From Clostridium oryzae (lineage in GTDB: Bacteria > Bacillota > Clostridia > Clostridiales > Clostridiaceae): a DNA stretch of 64,000 nt. The position numbers were made by a program, and so were the translations under genes. Under the pieces are notes generated by a model. That model was not told where the DNA came from. It was given only the letters and a program-made list of their open reading frames with translations, and ran no database searches. This document shows, piece by piece, positions 26,951 through 35,992 of this stretch (position 1 is its first letter; every line of letters begins with the position of its first letter). The stretch is from contig NZ_MZGV01000002.1 of the NCBI RefSeq assembly GCF_002029235.1, positions 1 through 64,000 on the forward strand, read 5' to 3'.

Positions 26951-28657
26951 TTAATCCGCTAATTTAACATAACAATCCTTTTCACAAAAGCTTATTCCAT
27001 AACTTATGATATTTTTATATCCTTCGCTACGAAGTTCCATATCATAACCCTTTTCCTTAATCTGCTTTAGAGCATCATCCGCTCTTTTTTCTAGGTCATC
27101 TATGTTTTTAGCAATTTTAAATTCAATGACTATAGCTACACCTCTTTTTGATACAGACTTTATAAATAAATCACTTCTGCCTTTTCCACCCTCTCGGTTT
27201 GATTTTATAATGTAATCATGCATATTTGCTAGTGCTCCCACTACAAAACCATGATAGAAATTTTCATAGGCATCGTTAAAACTTATTGTTTCCATTAAAA
27301 GTCTCCCAAGTTCAATTTCAAAGGTTTTATAATCTGCATTTATTATGGCAGTGTAAAGCTTGCTTAAATCCCTTGCCTTCACTTTATCTTGAAACCATCT
27401 TAATACTTTAGTTCTAAAAATATATTTTACTTCTTCATTTGGAATTTCCAAGGTCACATATTTTTGATTAGTTTCACTAATTCTTTCAGATACCTTTTTA
27501 AAATATCCCGTAAAAAACATGAAGTTCCATAGATTATCCATGGTATCATAAATCTCATCATAGGTTATATCTTCATGAACTGGTTTCTCTACAGTTTTTC
27601 CTTCAATTAAAAGTTCTATCTCTTTTTTTGTAGCTGTATCAGCTTTATCAATTAGGCTTCTAACTATGCTATTTGAACTTGTATTTGCCCAATACGAGGA
27701 AGGAAATGTATCTTTGTCCACTGTTAAATCTTTTACAAATCTTATCGCACTCCAAGGATTGTAAACTTCAGCATCCCCAAAAATATATCCATTATACCAA
27801 TCCTTAATTAATTGTTCTTTTTCACTTAATCCATAGTCCAAGAGCATCTTGCTTACTTCAGCTTGAGTAAAGCCAAAATATTCATCATACAATTTGTTTA
27901 ATATGGAGATGATTTCTAAATTATTAAGTCCAGTAAAAATGCTCTCTTTGGAAATTCTAAGGCATCCTGTTATAACTGAAAATTCTAATGAAGAATTAGT
28001 TTTTAATGCCGATTCAAAAAGCGATCTTATAAAAGCAATCATCTCATCATAAAAACCTTCAAAAAAAGCATTTTCAAGAGGCACATCATATTCATCAATA
28101 AGAATTATTACTTTTTTTTCGTGATATTTTTCTAAACATTGAGATAGGAATTTTAATGATGTTACATATAGTTTTACATCATCGTCCCCTCTTGAAATCT
28201 TCATATACTTTTCTTTTTCATCACTTAATTTATCACTATTTAAAATATAAGCATGTCTTCTAAACTCATCAGTTATTTCATCTTTTATACACTTTAATGC
28301 TAATTCAAAGTTTGGCTGCTTTGCAGATTTTAAGCTTAAGTTTATAACTGGGTACTGTCCCATATGTGAAGTATACTTTTCTCCACATTTTCTTATATTT
28401 AAACCTTCAAAAAGGTAAGAATTGTCTTTTTCACCTTTTTCAAAGAAGTATTGGATCATACTCATATTTAAAGTTTTGCCAAACCTTCTCGGTCTTGTAA
28501 ATAAGTTTACGTCAGCTTTTTTATCTAGTAAATCCTTTATTAACAAGGTTTTATCTATTAAATAATATCCTCTAGTTATTAACTTTTCAAAATTGTCTAT
28601 TCCTATTGGCAGTGGTTTAAACTCCATTTCATCACTTCCATCTAATTTTCTTTTCAT
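26951..28657 (-). CDS. AAA-family ATPase with C-terminal PD-(D/E)XK nuclease domain (DUF1703-like)
   Basis: This ~568-residue protein has an AAA_ATPase_like N-terminus (LPIGIDNFEKLITRGYYLID, Walker A-like RPRRFGKTL, Walker B VIILIDEYDVPLENA). The C-terminal nuclease-like domain has RSDLFI and IEFKIAKN, supplying the D and ExK acidic core. Such proteins are widespread in anaerobes, often in several copies; a function in DNA metabolism or defence is suspected but not shown. The start at 28657 is followed by another possible start at 28627 with GGAAGTG upstream. Length is typical of the family. Confidence 0.85.
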   Translation of the reverse strand: MKRKLDGSDEMEFKPLPIGIDNFEKLITRGYYLIDKTLLIKDLLDKKADVNLFTRPRRFGKTLNMSMIQYFFEKGEKDNSYLFEGLNIRKCGEKYTSHMGQYPVINLSLKSAKQPNFELALKCIKDEITDEFRRHAYILNSDKLSDEKEKYMKISRGDDDVKLYVTSLKFLSQCLEKYHEKKVIILIDEYDVPLENAFFEGFYDEMIAFIRSLFESALKTNSSLEFSVITGCLRISKESIFTGLNNLEIISILNKLYDEYFGFTQAEVSKMLLDYGLSEKEQLIKDWYNGYIFGDAEVYNPWSAIRFVKDLTVDKDTFPSSYWANTSSNSIVRSLIDKADTATKKEIELLIEGKTVEKPVHEDITYDEIYDTMDNLWNFMFFTGYFKKVSERISETNQKYVTLEIPNEEVKYIFRTKVLRWFQDKVKARDLSKLYTAIINADYKTFEIELGRLLMETISFNDAYENFYHGFVVGALANMHDYIIKSNREGGKGRSDLFIKSVSKRGVAIVIEFKIAKNIDDLEKRADDALKQIKEKGYDMELRSEGYKNIISYGISFCEKDCYVKLAD

Positions 28658-28688
28658 TATATAGAGATATCCAACTTCAACTATTAAC

Positions 28689-28741
28689 TTATACACGCCG
28701 AGAATGATCGTTGAAGCTTTCGATAATTCGGCATGTATAAG
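28689..28741. repeat. Palindromic repeat upstream of the AAA gene
   Basis: CTTATACACGCCGA and TCGGCATGTATAAG pair with a single mismatch. Nearby CATATAGAAACCCTATAT resembles the outer arm of the palindrome at 40123, so both look like members of one element family. It lies directly upstream of the AAA gene and could also act as an operator. Confidence 0.5.
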
Positions 28742-28931
28742 TCAAGTTTACATATAGAAACCCTATATATATTATAACCCAACTTACACTTTTCTAAAAT
28801 AGCAGGTTACGGCATTTTGAGGAATATCATGTTTTTCATAGTTACGCATGAAACTGCTTTGCAGGTCTTCTGATAATTCTCTTATCCGCTCTGAATGTAC
28901 TTGTCTTTCCTTATATGTAAATATATCTCAG

Positions 28932-29592
28932 TTACTTATAAATCCCAATAACTCCAAAACTATATATCTTGTCATATGCAGGAATACTTGACATAAAGTG
29001 AATAAAAATTGGTGTGTTATCAAGATCAGGTTTCCTGTCAAACAAGAATCTATCAGCTTGTCGTAAGGCTTGAAGTGCTGTAGGCATTTCGTTATAAAAA
29101 ATAGTATTTCTAATATAAGCATTTCCTATTATATCTTTACCATCCACAATTACATATCCAATCAAAGCAAGTCCTTTTTCATTTTGCTTCCAAGTAATTC
29201 TTACCTCGTCACGCATTCTTGTAATTTGATCTTCAGCATTAGCAAGTAAAAACTAATCACTACGTTCCAGTTTTTACAATGGGGTCAGGTACACAACACA
29301 AAAAATGTAAATTAAGAAAGATACTCAAAAATAAAGGTTCTCTTAATGCTTTAATATCTTAATTATGTTTACAATAAAATCATTGGGTAATATTCATTTA
29401 AATCCAATTAGTGCAAGCATAACCTTTTTATGGACCTGACCCCATAGAAAAAACTGGAAACAGTTTCTTCTTGCTAATTAATTTCTCAAGAACTGCTTCT
29501 CTGGCATAACAAAATAAATCTGATTTGCTGGCTATCTGGCTTCTTGTTTCATCAATTAAAATTCTCTTATGCCTTTGTCGTAAGGATATCAT
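28932..29592 (-). pseudogene. Unrecognised small protein interrupted by a MITE-like insertion
   Basis: The 5' part starts at ATG 29592 (AAGGAAAAA upstream) and reads MISLRQRHKRILIDETRSQI, then SKSDLFCYAREAVLEKLISK. The 3' part reads LANAEDQITRMRDEVRITWK, then TALQALRQADRFLFDRKP and ends at 28932. A 240-bp inverted-repeat element lies exactly between the parts. Joined, they give about 140 residues. The family is not recognised. Confidence 0.6.
29239..29478. mobile_element. MITE/REP-like element with inverted ends, inserted in a gene
   Basis: The left end TTAGCAAG, an internal hairpin, then GGGGTCAGGT (29281-29290) is mirrored at the right by ACCTGACCCC, a hairpin and CTTGCTAA. The ~140 bases between hold no gene. 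GGGGTC/GACCCC cores next to small hairpins resemble sequences mobilised by REP-associated (TnpA_REP) transposases; none is present here. It disrupts the gene at 28932-29592. Confidence 0.7.
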
Positions 29593-29674
29593 TTTTTCCT
29601 TATTATCGGTTCAATTTATCTTTGTAATTCTTTCATCGCTTAAAAGTATCATAGTTCTTCTCCAATCTGAAATT

Positions 29675-30272
29675 TTATACCTTTTCTGCAAATACCTTCA
29701 CTAATTCTGGATAAAAGTCATCTATTGTTTTATAAATATCTCTGTGTTTTTCATAATATTGAAATTTATCAAGTAGAGCAGGTAAATACATATATCGTAT
29801 TTTCATATCATACTCTAAATGTTTAGCAGCGTACTCTTTTTCGCCTAATTTCCTAGCAAGATAAATAGCTATTGCTCGTACAACATGTTCATTTACACAT
29901 TCGGCCCAATCACCATATCCTGACTGAAAATCAGGCTGTTTATATAGCTTTAGCCATTCATATGCTTTTTGATACTTATTTACTAACTCGCTAAACTTTT
30001 CTGTTAGAGGATTAATTAATGGATGTACAAATTCATGGATCGTAACATTAGTGGATAACGCTCCTCTGCAAAATTCATTTTCTTCCTCATTATCACAGAT
30101 TTTAAATAGAGTCATTATATTAAACATATCAAATTTATAATTATTCTTAAAACTTATGCCAAAACTGCCATGGGATAAATTTATAATAATATAATGATAT
30201 GAGTTTTGTTTTTTTCCATATGCTATTCATTAATTCAATTTGAGGCTTGACCTCTACAATAATATCCTCCAC
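29675..30272 (-). pseudogene. DUF4932-like putative metallopeptidase, frameshifted
   Basis: The C-terminal part (30127-29675) has a zinc-peptidase-like motif in TIHEFVHPLINPLTEKF (HEFVH) and the acidic helices common to DUF4932. Upstream, in another frame, EDIIVEVKPQIELMNSIWKK continues to LYYY and then, after a one-base shift near 30160, NLSHGSFGISFKNNYKFDMF. A GTG at 30272 with AAAGGAT upstream may be the original start. One indel in the ATTATTATAAATTTATC tract disables it. Confidence 0.65.
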
Positions 30273-30285
30273 TTGTCTATCCTTT

Positions 30286-30534
30286 CTAATATATTTGGGT
30301 TATAAAATTTTCATAAAATAACTTTCCATACAGCAGATCATTACATTCAGTGATTCCACGCATTCTCCACTCCCACGGATCAGTTTCTCTGTTGCCGGTA
30401 TATGCAATTATATTATCAGAAAAATATGTACTTAGTGAAAATATACCTTCGTCATTGCTTCCTCCAATTGAAAACCCAGCTTGTCTCAAAGAATCACAGA
30501 AAGAATCAAAAAAATCGATTTTTTGCATTTGCAT
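30286..30534 (-). pseudogene. AlkZ-related winged-helix protein, N-terminal fragment
   Basis: The 82-residue product reads FFDSFCDSLRQAGFSIGGSN, then NIIAYTGNRETDPWEWRMRG and ECNDLLYGKLFYENFITQ. The RETDPWEWRMR block is characteristic of AlkZ-related/YcaQ-like clostridial proteins of ~200 residues. AAGGAGG precedes ATG at 30534. The frame stops after about the first third, so the rest is lost. Confidence 0.6.
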
Positions 30535-30639
30535 TTTTGCAACCTCCTTTTTTATTGAATTACAAATTAAAAACGCCGTAAAATTCACCATAGAATATCA
30601 AGGCGCTTATAATTAATATTCGGTTTTATGCTTATTTCC

Positions 30640-30820
30640 TCACACTCTTCGTATCGGAAAAAAGATATATCCTTGTCTATCTTCTGGACAGTTATAATCA
30701 TGAGCAGCACCAACAAGCTTAAGGTTGTTTTCTTTTAGATATTCTATGACTTTCATAAATGTATCTTGATTTTCATTCTTTACATAAATATATTCATATG
30801 ATGCATCTGTTTATTTCCAT
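30640..30820 (-). pseudogene. Short remnant resembling a GyrI/effector-binding domain end
   Basis: The frame reads DASYEYIYVKNENQDTFMKV, then KENNLKLVGAAHDYNCPEDR and YIFFPIRRV-stop. AGGAG precedes an ATG at 30820 (MEIN), but the frames differ by one base, so even this short piece is frameshifted. The VGAAHDYN and FFPI elements resemble the final strands of GyrI-like ligand domains. Tentative. Confidence 0.4.
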
Positions 30821-31018
30821 ATAAAATCTCCTATTAAATTAATCTAAGCTTTAGCGCTCACATTTATCTGTAATTATGTGTCAATATTAGGATAATCATA
30901 ACATATATCTCATACATTCTCATATATAAAAAGGATAAGTTATTGATTAAATTTTTCTTTTATTTTGCTAGTCAATCGCTTTTTAACTTCCATTTTCCTT
31001 CCAGGGGTCTGACCCCGC

Positions 31019-31639
31019 CTATATATTAATTTTCTTGATTAATTTGTCTACTCTCTTTTTTTGTGAATCTGATAAATTATTTCTTCTTTTTAATAGTACA
31101 GATAAAAATTCGTTAGAATTTTCTTGATTAATACAAATAAAAGCTCTCTCTGCATGTTGACCAACTTCCTTGGGTCTGCAAGTTTCTAAATGTTGAATTA
31201 TTTTTGTTAGCATAATTTTTTCGTATTTTTTATCCGCTTTTGCTAATTCTGCAAACACACTAATACTATTATCTCTAGTTATTACACTTCCATTTTCATA
31301 TGCATCAATAATAATTTCTATATTTTCAAACACTTCTTTTGGCTTTAGAACTGTAATCTTTGATATTGCTGTCATAGCTCCCCAAACAAGTCTGTTATTT
31401 CTTGATTTTAAGAGTTGGATAAAATCTAAAACGTAATTTGCAATTAATTCTGGCTTTCTTTCACCTATTTCATAAAGAACCTTTATACAATCATTCGCCA
31501 CTTGCTCTTTTTTATTTTTCAATCCATCAACAATTTCTTCTATTCCCTTAAGATCCTTCGAATTACTTAATTCAATTGCCAAAGCAATATTAGGTTCTTC
31601 GTCATTTCTTCCGAGATTAAACGCTATTTTTTCAATCAT
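31019..31639 (-). CDS. HEAT-repeat-like protein
   Basis: The ~206-residue protein consists of helical pairs resembling HEAT/ARM repeats, for example IVDGLKNKKEQVANDCIKVL, LIANYVLDFIQLLKSRNNRL and RDNSISVFAELAKADKKY. Such folds bind partner proteins; there is no catalytic motif. The start at 31639 has AAGGAG seven bases upstream. GGGGTCTGACCCC-like palindromes lie downstream of it, around 31000. Partner unknown. Confidence 0.65.
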   Translation of the reverse strand: MIEKIAFNLGRNDEEPNIALAIELSNSKDLKGIEEIVDGLKNKKEQVANDCIKVLYEIGERKPELIANYVLDFIQLLKSRNNRLVWGAMTAISKITVLKPKEVFENIEIIIDAYENGSVITRDNSISVFAELAKADKKYEKIMLTKIIQHLETCRPKEVGQHAERAFICINQENSNEFLSVLLKRRNNLSDSQKKRVDKLIKKINI

Positions 31640-31743
31640 ATTGTTCTCCTTAACACAATAAACTCTTGCTCTTCTCGCTTTTATAATGTCTAACAATATT
31701 TTACATCCTTATTTTAGCTTTTCCAAGGGTCTAGCTCCGCAAG

Positions 31744-32442
31744 TTATTTCCTTTTAAACAATGCTGTCCACATAAAACCTAAACCTTGTAAAGTACCTTC
31801 TATTCCATCTTTATATTTTCTTATCTCTACAACTTCAAAGTCTTTACTAAATAATTGCTCAAGTTTTTCCCTGGTAAAGGCAACACCTACACGTCGTTTC
31901 TCATAATATTCCCAATCTGTAACTTCATCTGCACATTTTTCTCCCCAAGCAAAACATATTAGACCATAGTAAGAACCTCGCTTTAATGATCTCCTTAATA
32001 GTTCCACATATGAAATTCTTCTGTGCGGTGGCAAGTGATGAAAGCAACCACTATCATATATAAAGTCATATGTATTGCTATCTAATTCAAAAATTGATTT
32101 ACACATAAAATTAATATTACAATTATTGTTTTCAGCAAATACCTTAGCGTTAGCAATTGCTAATTCTGATAAATCTACTGCTATTATCTCACAACCTTGT
32201 TTAGCCATATATACCGCATTCCTACCCTCACCACATCCAAGTTCAAGAACTGTCTTTGGAGCAATTGCTCCACTTTTAAAATATTCTTTTAGATTTTCAT
32301 CTGGTAAGTCAGGATGTACTATAAATGGAGCCTTAGCCCATCTCTTTGAGTAAAAATTATTCCATTGTGTTGCTTGGTCAGCAAGTTTAGAATCTAGCAT
32401 ATTAAATACATCCTCAACATTTAAAATATCTTGATTAGTCAC
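31744..32442 (-). CDS. Class I SAM-dependent methyltransferase
   Basis: This 232-residue protein has motif I VLELGCGEGRNAVYMAKQGC, the motif II acidic end (IIAVDLSELAI) and a YDSGCFHHLPPHRR region. These place it with the small-molecule (TehB/thiopurine-like) methyltransferases. Start is GTG with AGGAGG upstream. Substrate unknown. It is preceded by a kinase gene on the same strand, separated by a 295-base gap in which only the terminator at 32673 is seen. Confidence 0.85.
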   Translation of the reverse strand: MTNQDILNVEDVFNMLDSKLADQATQWNNFYSKRWAKAPFIVHPDLPDENLKEYFKSGAIAPKTVLELGCGEGRNAVYMAKQGCEIIAVDLSELAIANAKVFAENNNCNINFMCKSIFELDSNTYDFIYDSGCFHHLPPHRRISYVELLRRSLKRGSYYGLICFAWGEKCADEVTDWEYYEKRRVGVAFTREKLEQLFSKDFEVVEIRKYKDGIEGTLQGLGFMWTALFKRK

Positions 32443-32672
32443 AATACTTTCCTCCTAAAAATTATTTCTCTTAGATAATTATACCAAAATGGATAATATT
32501 GCTTTTTAAGGCACTTTTAGTTATATGGGTATCCTTCGATGTAAACGATGTATTCTGTGTATATTGTTATAATAGAGTTGTTAGATAGTTGTTGTAATAC
32601 ACCTATACTCGCGGAAGTCAAAACACACGTAATAGCCTATTAGGTTGTAATATTTCAAAGTAATTTGTAAGC

Positions 32673-32707
32673 AAAAAAGGTTGTTAACTTTTTATTAACA
32701 ACCCTAA
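32673..32707 (-). terminator. Rho-independent terminator after the P-loop kinase
   Basis: GGTTGTTAA and TTAACAACC pair around a short AT loop, followed on the minus strand by TTTTTTGC. It lies ~30 bases beyond the stop of the gene at 32737. Confidence 0.75.
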
Positions 32708-32736
32708 TATGTATTATTAATTTCAGGACTTATTTT

Positions 32737-33225
32737 TCATTTTCTTTGATTAACATGCCAAACATCAACCTCTTCTTTCTTAGGTATTTCAAACAAAGAA
32801 TTCAGTTTCTCAATCAAACCATCGTCTACAAAATAGTCTGTTGTATTACCTGCTAAAACCGCTTCATTACGAGAATTGATATTTTGATACCATTTATCTA
32901 TTGATATATCAATGTAATGCCATTCATAAAATATATTTTGCTTTTTATAATACTCGGATACCTGTTCTCGTTCCTCTCTGCTCCAGAAACCCCAATCAAG
33001 TATTACATTACTTCCTGCCAGAACGATTTCTGATGCTTTTTTATGCAAATATCTTTGAATATCTTTTGCTACTTCATCATGCTTTTCTCCAAGTTCATGA
33101 TGAAAAATTTCGTATTCAATTTCATCACAGGATAAAATTACTGCATTATAGTCATTAACAAGTTTTTTACTATAATGAGTTTTTCCACTACAAATTTTTC
33201 CACAAATTAAAATAACTTTTGCCAT
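32737..33225 (-). CDS. P-loop kinase-like AAA_33 family protein
   Basis: The 162-residue protein starts with Walker A LICGKICSGKTHYSKKL. A Walker-B-like/substrate segment (NVILDWGFWSREEREQVSEY) and a lid-like C-terminus follow. The family includes small-molecule kinases and zeta-toxin-like proteins. It is a paralogue of 46413-46907, with LDWGFWSREER matching LDYSFWSREMR. GGAG precedes the ATG. The substrate is unknown. Confidence 0.8.
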   Translation of the reverse strand: MAKVILICGKICSGKTHYSKKLVNDYNAVILSCDEIEYEIFHHELGEKHDEVAKDIQRYLHKKASEIVLAGSNVILDWGFWSREEREQVSEYYKKQNIFYEWHYIDISIDKWYQNINSRNEAVLAGNTTDYFVDDGLIEKLNSLFEIPKKEEVDVWHVNQRK

Positions 33226-33596
33226 TTATAACACTCCTAATTGTGTCGCAATTATGTCATAGTTTCCTGACTATTTATAATTATGTCTTTCAAATTTTCA
33301 TATAGTACATTCTCATAATAATCTTTGTAACATTACGTATAATCATCTCTTTTTGTACTACTTTTTTTAAATGTAGGATAACCACCTGCGTGCACAGTGA
33401 GATTCTTGCTCCTAGAATATTTACTTTTTGAATAATCATTTTATATTGTTTTAATATACCTTCTCGTATTGATGGATAATCGAAAAATAAACTAATCTTT
33501 AAATCAATAATATTATACTATCACGTTTTTACCTTGGAATGAAAATCTGATACTTTCATTTCAATATCAAACATTTTATCCATCCATTGTGGCTCA
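33226..33596. other. Intergenic region without a recognised feature
   Basis: The AT-rich gap between the kinase and the efflux cassette shows no gene, RNA motif or repeat that I recognise. A less AT-rich segment lies near 33375-33420. Confidence 0.3.
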
Positions 33597-33617
33597 CACT
33601 TGTCACGTGGCTGGCAC
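33597..33617. repeat. Left 21-bp direct repeat flanking the efflux cassette
   Basis: The segment around TTGTCACGTGGCTGGCAC is identical to 35879-35899. On this side it continues so that TGTCACGTG and CACGTGACA form a perfect 9+9 hairpin (33601-33623). REP-like. Confidence 0.65.
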
Positions 33618-33641
33618 GTGACAACATGACACAATTTTTTC

Positions 33642-33688
33642 TTGACATAATTAAAATATAAAAAGTATAATACATATAGACCAGTCAT
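33642..33688 (+). promoter_or_regulatory. Promoter and operator of the TetR gene
   Basis: TTGACA (33642-33647), an 18-base spacer and TATAAT (33666-33671) form a strong sigma-A-type promoter. Immediately downstream lies TAGACCAGTC (33677-33686), the reverse complement of the site before the MFS gene. Overlap with the transcription start explains autorepression. The motif resembles the LmrA/YxaF box of Bacillus subtilis. Confidence 0.75.
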
Positions 33689-33718
33689 TATAATTTGAAA
33701 TGCAGAGGTGTCAAGTTT

Positions 33719-34294
33719 ATGAATACAAAAACTGATTCAAGAGAAAAAATACTTACTACAGCTGTAAAACTTTTTCAAATCAAAGGCTTCAATGCTGTTG
33801 GATTAAATGAAATTTTAAAAGAAAGTAATGCACCAAAAGGATCTCTATACTATTACTTTCCAAATGGGAAAGAGGAATTAGCCTTAGAAGCAATAAAACT
33901 AGCAAGTGAATTCATAGAAAAAAAAGTAAAAACCTCTTTAGACAAGTATTCAGATCCTATTAGAGCTTTTCAATATAATATAGAAAATATAATTGAATGT
34001 TTAAATAAAGAATATAAACTTGATGGAATTTCTATAAGCCTTTTGGCTTTAGAAACTCATTTACACAATGAACTTTTAAGAGAAGCTTGCAAAGATGCCT
34101 TCTCAGCTTTACAAAATATATACGCGGATAAGTTAATACAAAACGGTTTTCCGAAAGAAACAGCTGAAGGGCTTGGCATGACTATTCAATTAATGATAGA
34201 AGGAGCTATTACGTTATCTGTTACAAAAAAAGATACCTCACCTCTTCAGGAAGTAAGCAAACAATTAAGCATCCTGTTAAAATCCTATATCTAA
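33719..34294 (+). CDS. TetR-family repressor, LmrA/YxaF-like
   Basis: This 191-residue protein has a TetR helix-turn-helix: REKILTTAVKLFQIKGFNAV, then LNEILKESNAPKGSLYYYFP. The C-terminal ligand-binding helices include RAFQYNIENIIECLNKEYKL. The start at 33719 has GAGGTG upstream; an in-frame start at 33695 is less likely. The adjacent promoter and the downstream MFS gene share a TAGACCAGTC-type operator, so it should repress both until an inducing drug binds. Confidence 0.88.
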   Translation: MNTKTDSREKILTTAVKLFQIKGFNAVGLNEILKESNAPKGSLYYYFPNGKEELALEAIKLASEFIEKKVKTSLDKYSDPIRAFQYNIENIIECLNKEYKLDGISISLLALETHLHNELLREACKDAFSALQNIYADKLIQNGFPKETAEGLGMTIQLMIEGAITLSVTKKDTSPLQEVSKQLSILLKSYI

Positions 34295-34317
34295 ATATGG
34301 GATTTTAACAGGATGCT
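34268..34317. terminator. Perfect long hairpin overlapping the TetR gene end
   Basis: A perfect 19-bp stem starts inside the last codons (AAGCATCCTGTTAAAATCC) and closes after the stop (GGATTTTAACAGGATGCTT). It has no T run downstream. It may limit readthrough into the MFS gene or stabilise the regulator mRNA. Confidence 0.55.
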
Positions 34318-34387
34318 TACCTTTAAACTTTAATGAATTTGTCTTTCAGTTTATATATAGAACGCATTAAATTTTTCGTTTTATATA

Positions 34388-34402
34388 GAGACTGGTCTAA
34401 AT
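34388..34402 (+). promoter_or_regulatory. Operator upstream of the MFS efflux gene
   Basis: GACTGGTCTA here is the exact reverse complement of TAGACCAGTC at the TetR promoter. It lies ~25 bases upstream of the MFS start, next to the ribosome binding site AAGGAG. Confidence 0.7.
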
Positions 34403-34423
34403 ATTTTCAAGGAGTGATATTCT

Positions 34424-35866
34424 ATGGAAGTGAAAAAAATTTATTTTCAAGGAGAAAAACAGCATAACACTAAAGCTATGATGGCAGTATTATTATTTGC
34501 TGGCTTTCTTTCACTATTTAACGAAACCATACTAAATGTAGCATTACCAAGGTTAATGTCAGAAATGCAGGTTACAGCTGCTACAGTACAATGGCTTGCC
34601 ACTGGATATATGCTTATTGTAGGTATCCTTGTGCCAGTTACCGCCTTTCTCATTCATACTTTTACCACCAAACAGCTATTTTTAAGTGCAATGATATTAT
34701 TTTTATTAGGGTCTATCTTAGCTGTATTATCACGCTCTTTTCAATTTCTCTTAGCTTCAAGAATGATTCAAGCCACAGGGACAGGCATGCTGGTGCCTAT
34801 TATGATGAATACTGTTTTATCAATAAACCCTCCTGAGAAACGAGGATCTGCTATGGGATTATGTGTTTGTGCTATCCTTTTTGGACCTGCATTAGGACCT
34901 ATAGTCTCCGGTATACTTCTACAATTTTTCAACTGGCAGTCATTATTCCTTATATTAATTCCATTATCAATAATTTGCATAATTACTGGTACTCTGTTTT
35001 TAGAAAATGTTTCTTTAATCACAAAGCCCCAGATAGACTATTTATCCATCTTACTATCAACTATTGGTTTTGGCGGAATTATATACGGAATAAGTATAGT
35101 AGGAGACCTAGGAAGAAATGTTATCAATATTGTTCTATTTTTTGTTATTGGAATAGTTGCCTTAGTTATATTTAGTAAACGCCAGCTATCTTTAAAACAG
35201 CCTATACTAGAAATACGAGCCTTCAAGCATCCCTTATTCTCAATAGGTGTAATACTTATAATATTAATGCAAATGATACAATTTTCAATGAATATTATTT
35301 TACCTATGCTGTTACAGGAAGGCTTAAAAACCTCTTCTCTAGTTTCTGCTTTAGCTTTGTTCCAAGCAGCTCTTCTAAATGGACTTATGACTCCAATAAC
35401 GGGAAAGATATATGATAAAATAGGTGGTAAGGTGCTAATTCCGTCTGGATTATTATTGATGTGTATTTTTATAGCTCTATTGTCACATATTGGTGTTTCT
35501 ACTTCTATAGTAACCATAACAATTTTGTATTGCTTTGTTTGCCTAGGAATTGCTATGTCTATGTCTACAACACAGACAAATGCACTTAATCAGCTATCTA
35601 TGAAAAACCAAGCAGATGGCGTTGCCATAACTAACACCTCCATGCAGATTGGTGCTGCCATTGGTTCTCCTTTGTTTATGGGACTTATGTCTGCAGGACA
35701 AAATTCTTATTTAAAGAATGCAGGCGATGCTTTAAACACAAGAATTCAGACACAAGCAATCTATAATGGTTTTAGTCATGCTTTATTTGCTGCCACTATT
35801 ATTATAGCCCTTGGCTTTATGTTATCCTTGTGTTTAAGTTATGATATAAAAAGAAAAAAATCATAA
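34424..35866 (+). CDS. DHA2-family MFS multidrug efflux transporter, LmrB-like
   Basis: The 480-residue protein has the 14-helix DHA2 (EmrB/QacA) layout. Recognisable motifs are motif C-like LFGPALGPIVSGILLQF, NWQSLFLILIP and the first-helix motif FLSLFNETILNVALPRL with VQWLATGYMLIVG. Such pumps export lincomycin, lipophilic drugs or bile salts with proton exchange across the membrane. AAGGAG precedes the ATG. Control by the TetR-like regulator upstream is supported by the shared operator; the drug is not known. Confidence 0.88.
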   Translation: MEVKKIYFQGEKQHNTKAMMAVLLFAGFLSLFNETILNVALPRLMSEMQVTAATVQWLATGYMLIVGILVPVTAFLIHTFTTKQLFLSAMILFLLGSILAVLSRSFQFLLASRMIQATGTGMLVPIMMNTVLSINPPEKRGSAMGLCVCAILFGPALGPIVSGILLQFFNWQSLFLILIPLSIICIITGTLFLENVSLITKPQIDYLSILLSTIGFGGIIYGISIVGDLGRNVINIVLFFVIGIVALVIFSKRQLSLKQPILEIRAFKHPLFSIGVILIILMQMIQFSMNIILPMLLQEGLKTSSLVSALALFQAALLNGLMTPITGKIYDKIGGKVLIPSGLLLMCIFIALLSHIGVSTSIVTITILYCFVCLGIAMSMSTTQTNALNQLSMKNQADGVAITNTSMQIGAAIGSPLFMGLMSAGQNSYLKNAGDALNTRIQTQAIYNGFSHALFAATIIIALGFMLSLCLSYDIKRKKS

Positions 35867-35878
35867 CATTTTCTATGT

Positions 35879-35899
35879 CACTTGTCACGTGGCTGGCAC
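35879..35899. repeat. Right 21-bp direct repeat flanking the efflux cassette
   Basis: Identical to 33597-33617, lying directly after the MFS stop. The matching inverted arm (GTGACA) of the left copy is not preserved here. Together the copies delimit a ~2.3 kb cassette. Confidence 0.65.
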
Positions 35900-35992
35900 C
35901 ATATTAATGACGTAGGGTGCCTCGCTCATTTTCGAGAATAAAATTTCATGCGTTATTTAGAAATCACTGGATACAGACTTATTTAATAGTGG

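Noticed and set aside
32520-32640. Riboswitch or T-box leader before the methyltransferase
   Set aside because: No conserved core such as a T-box sequence or an anti-terminator pair could be found, and the region is on the downstream side of the kinase gene.
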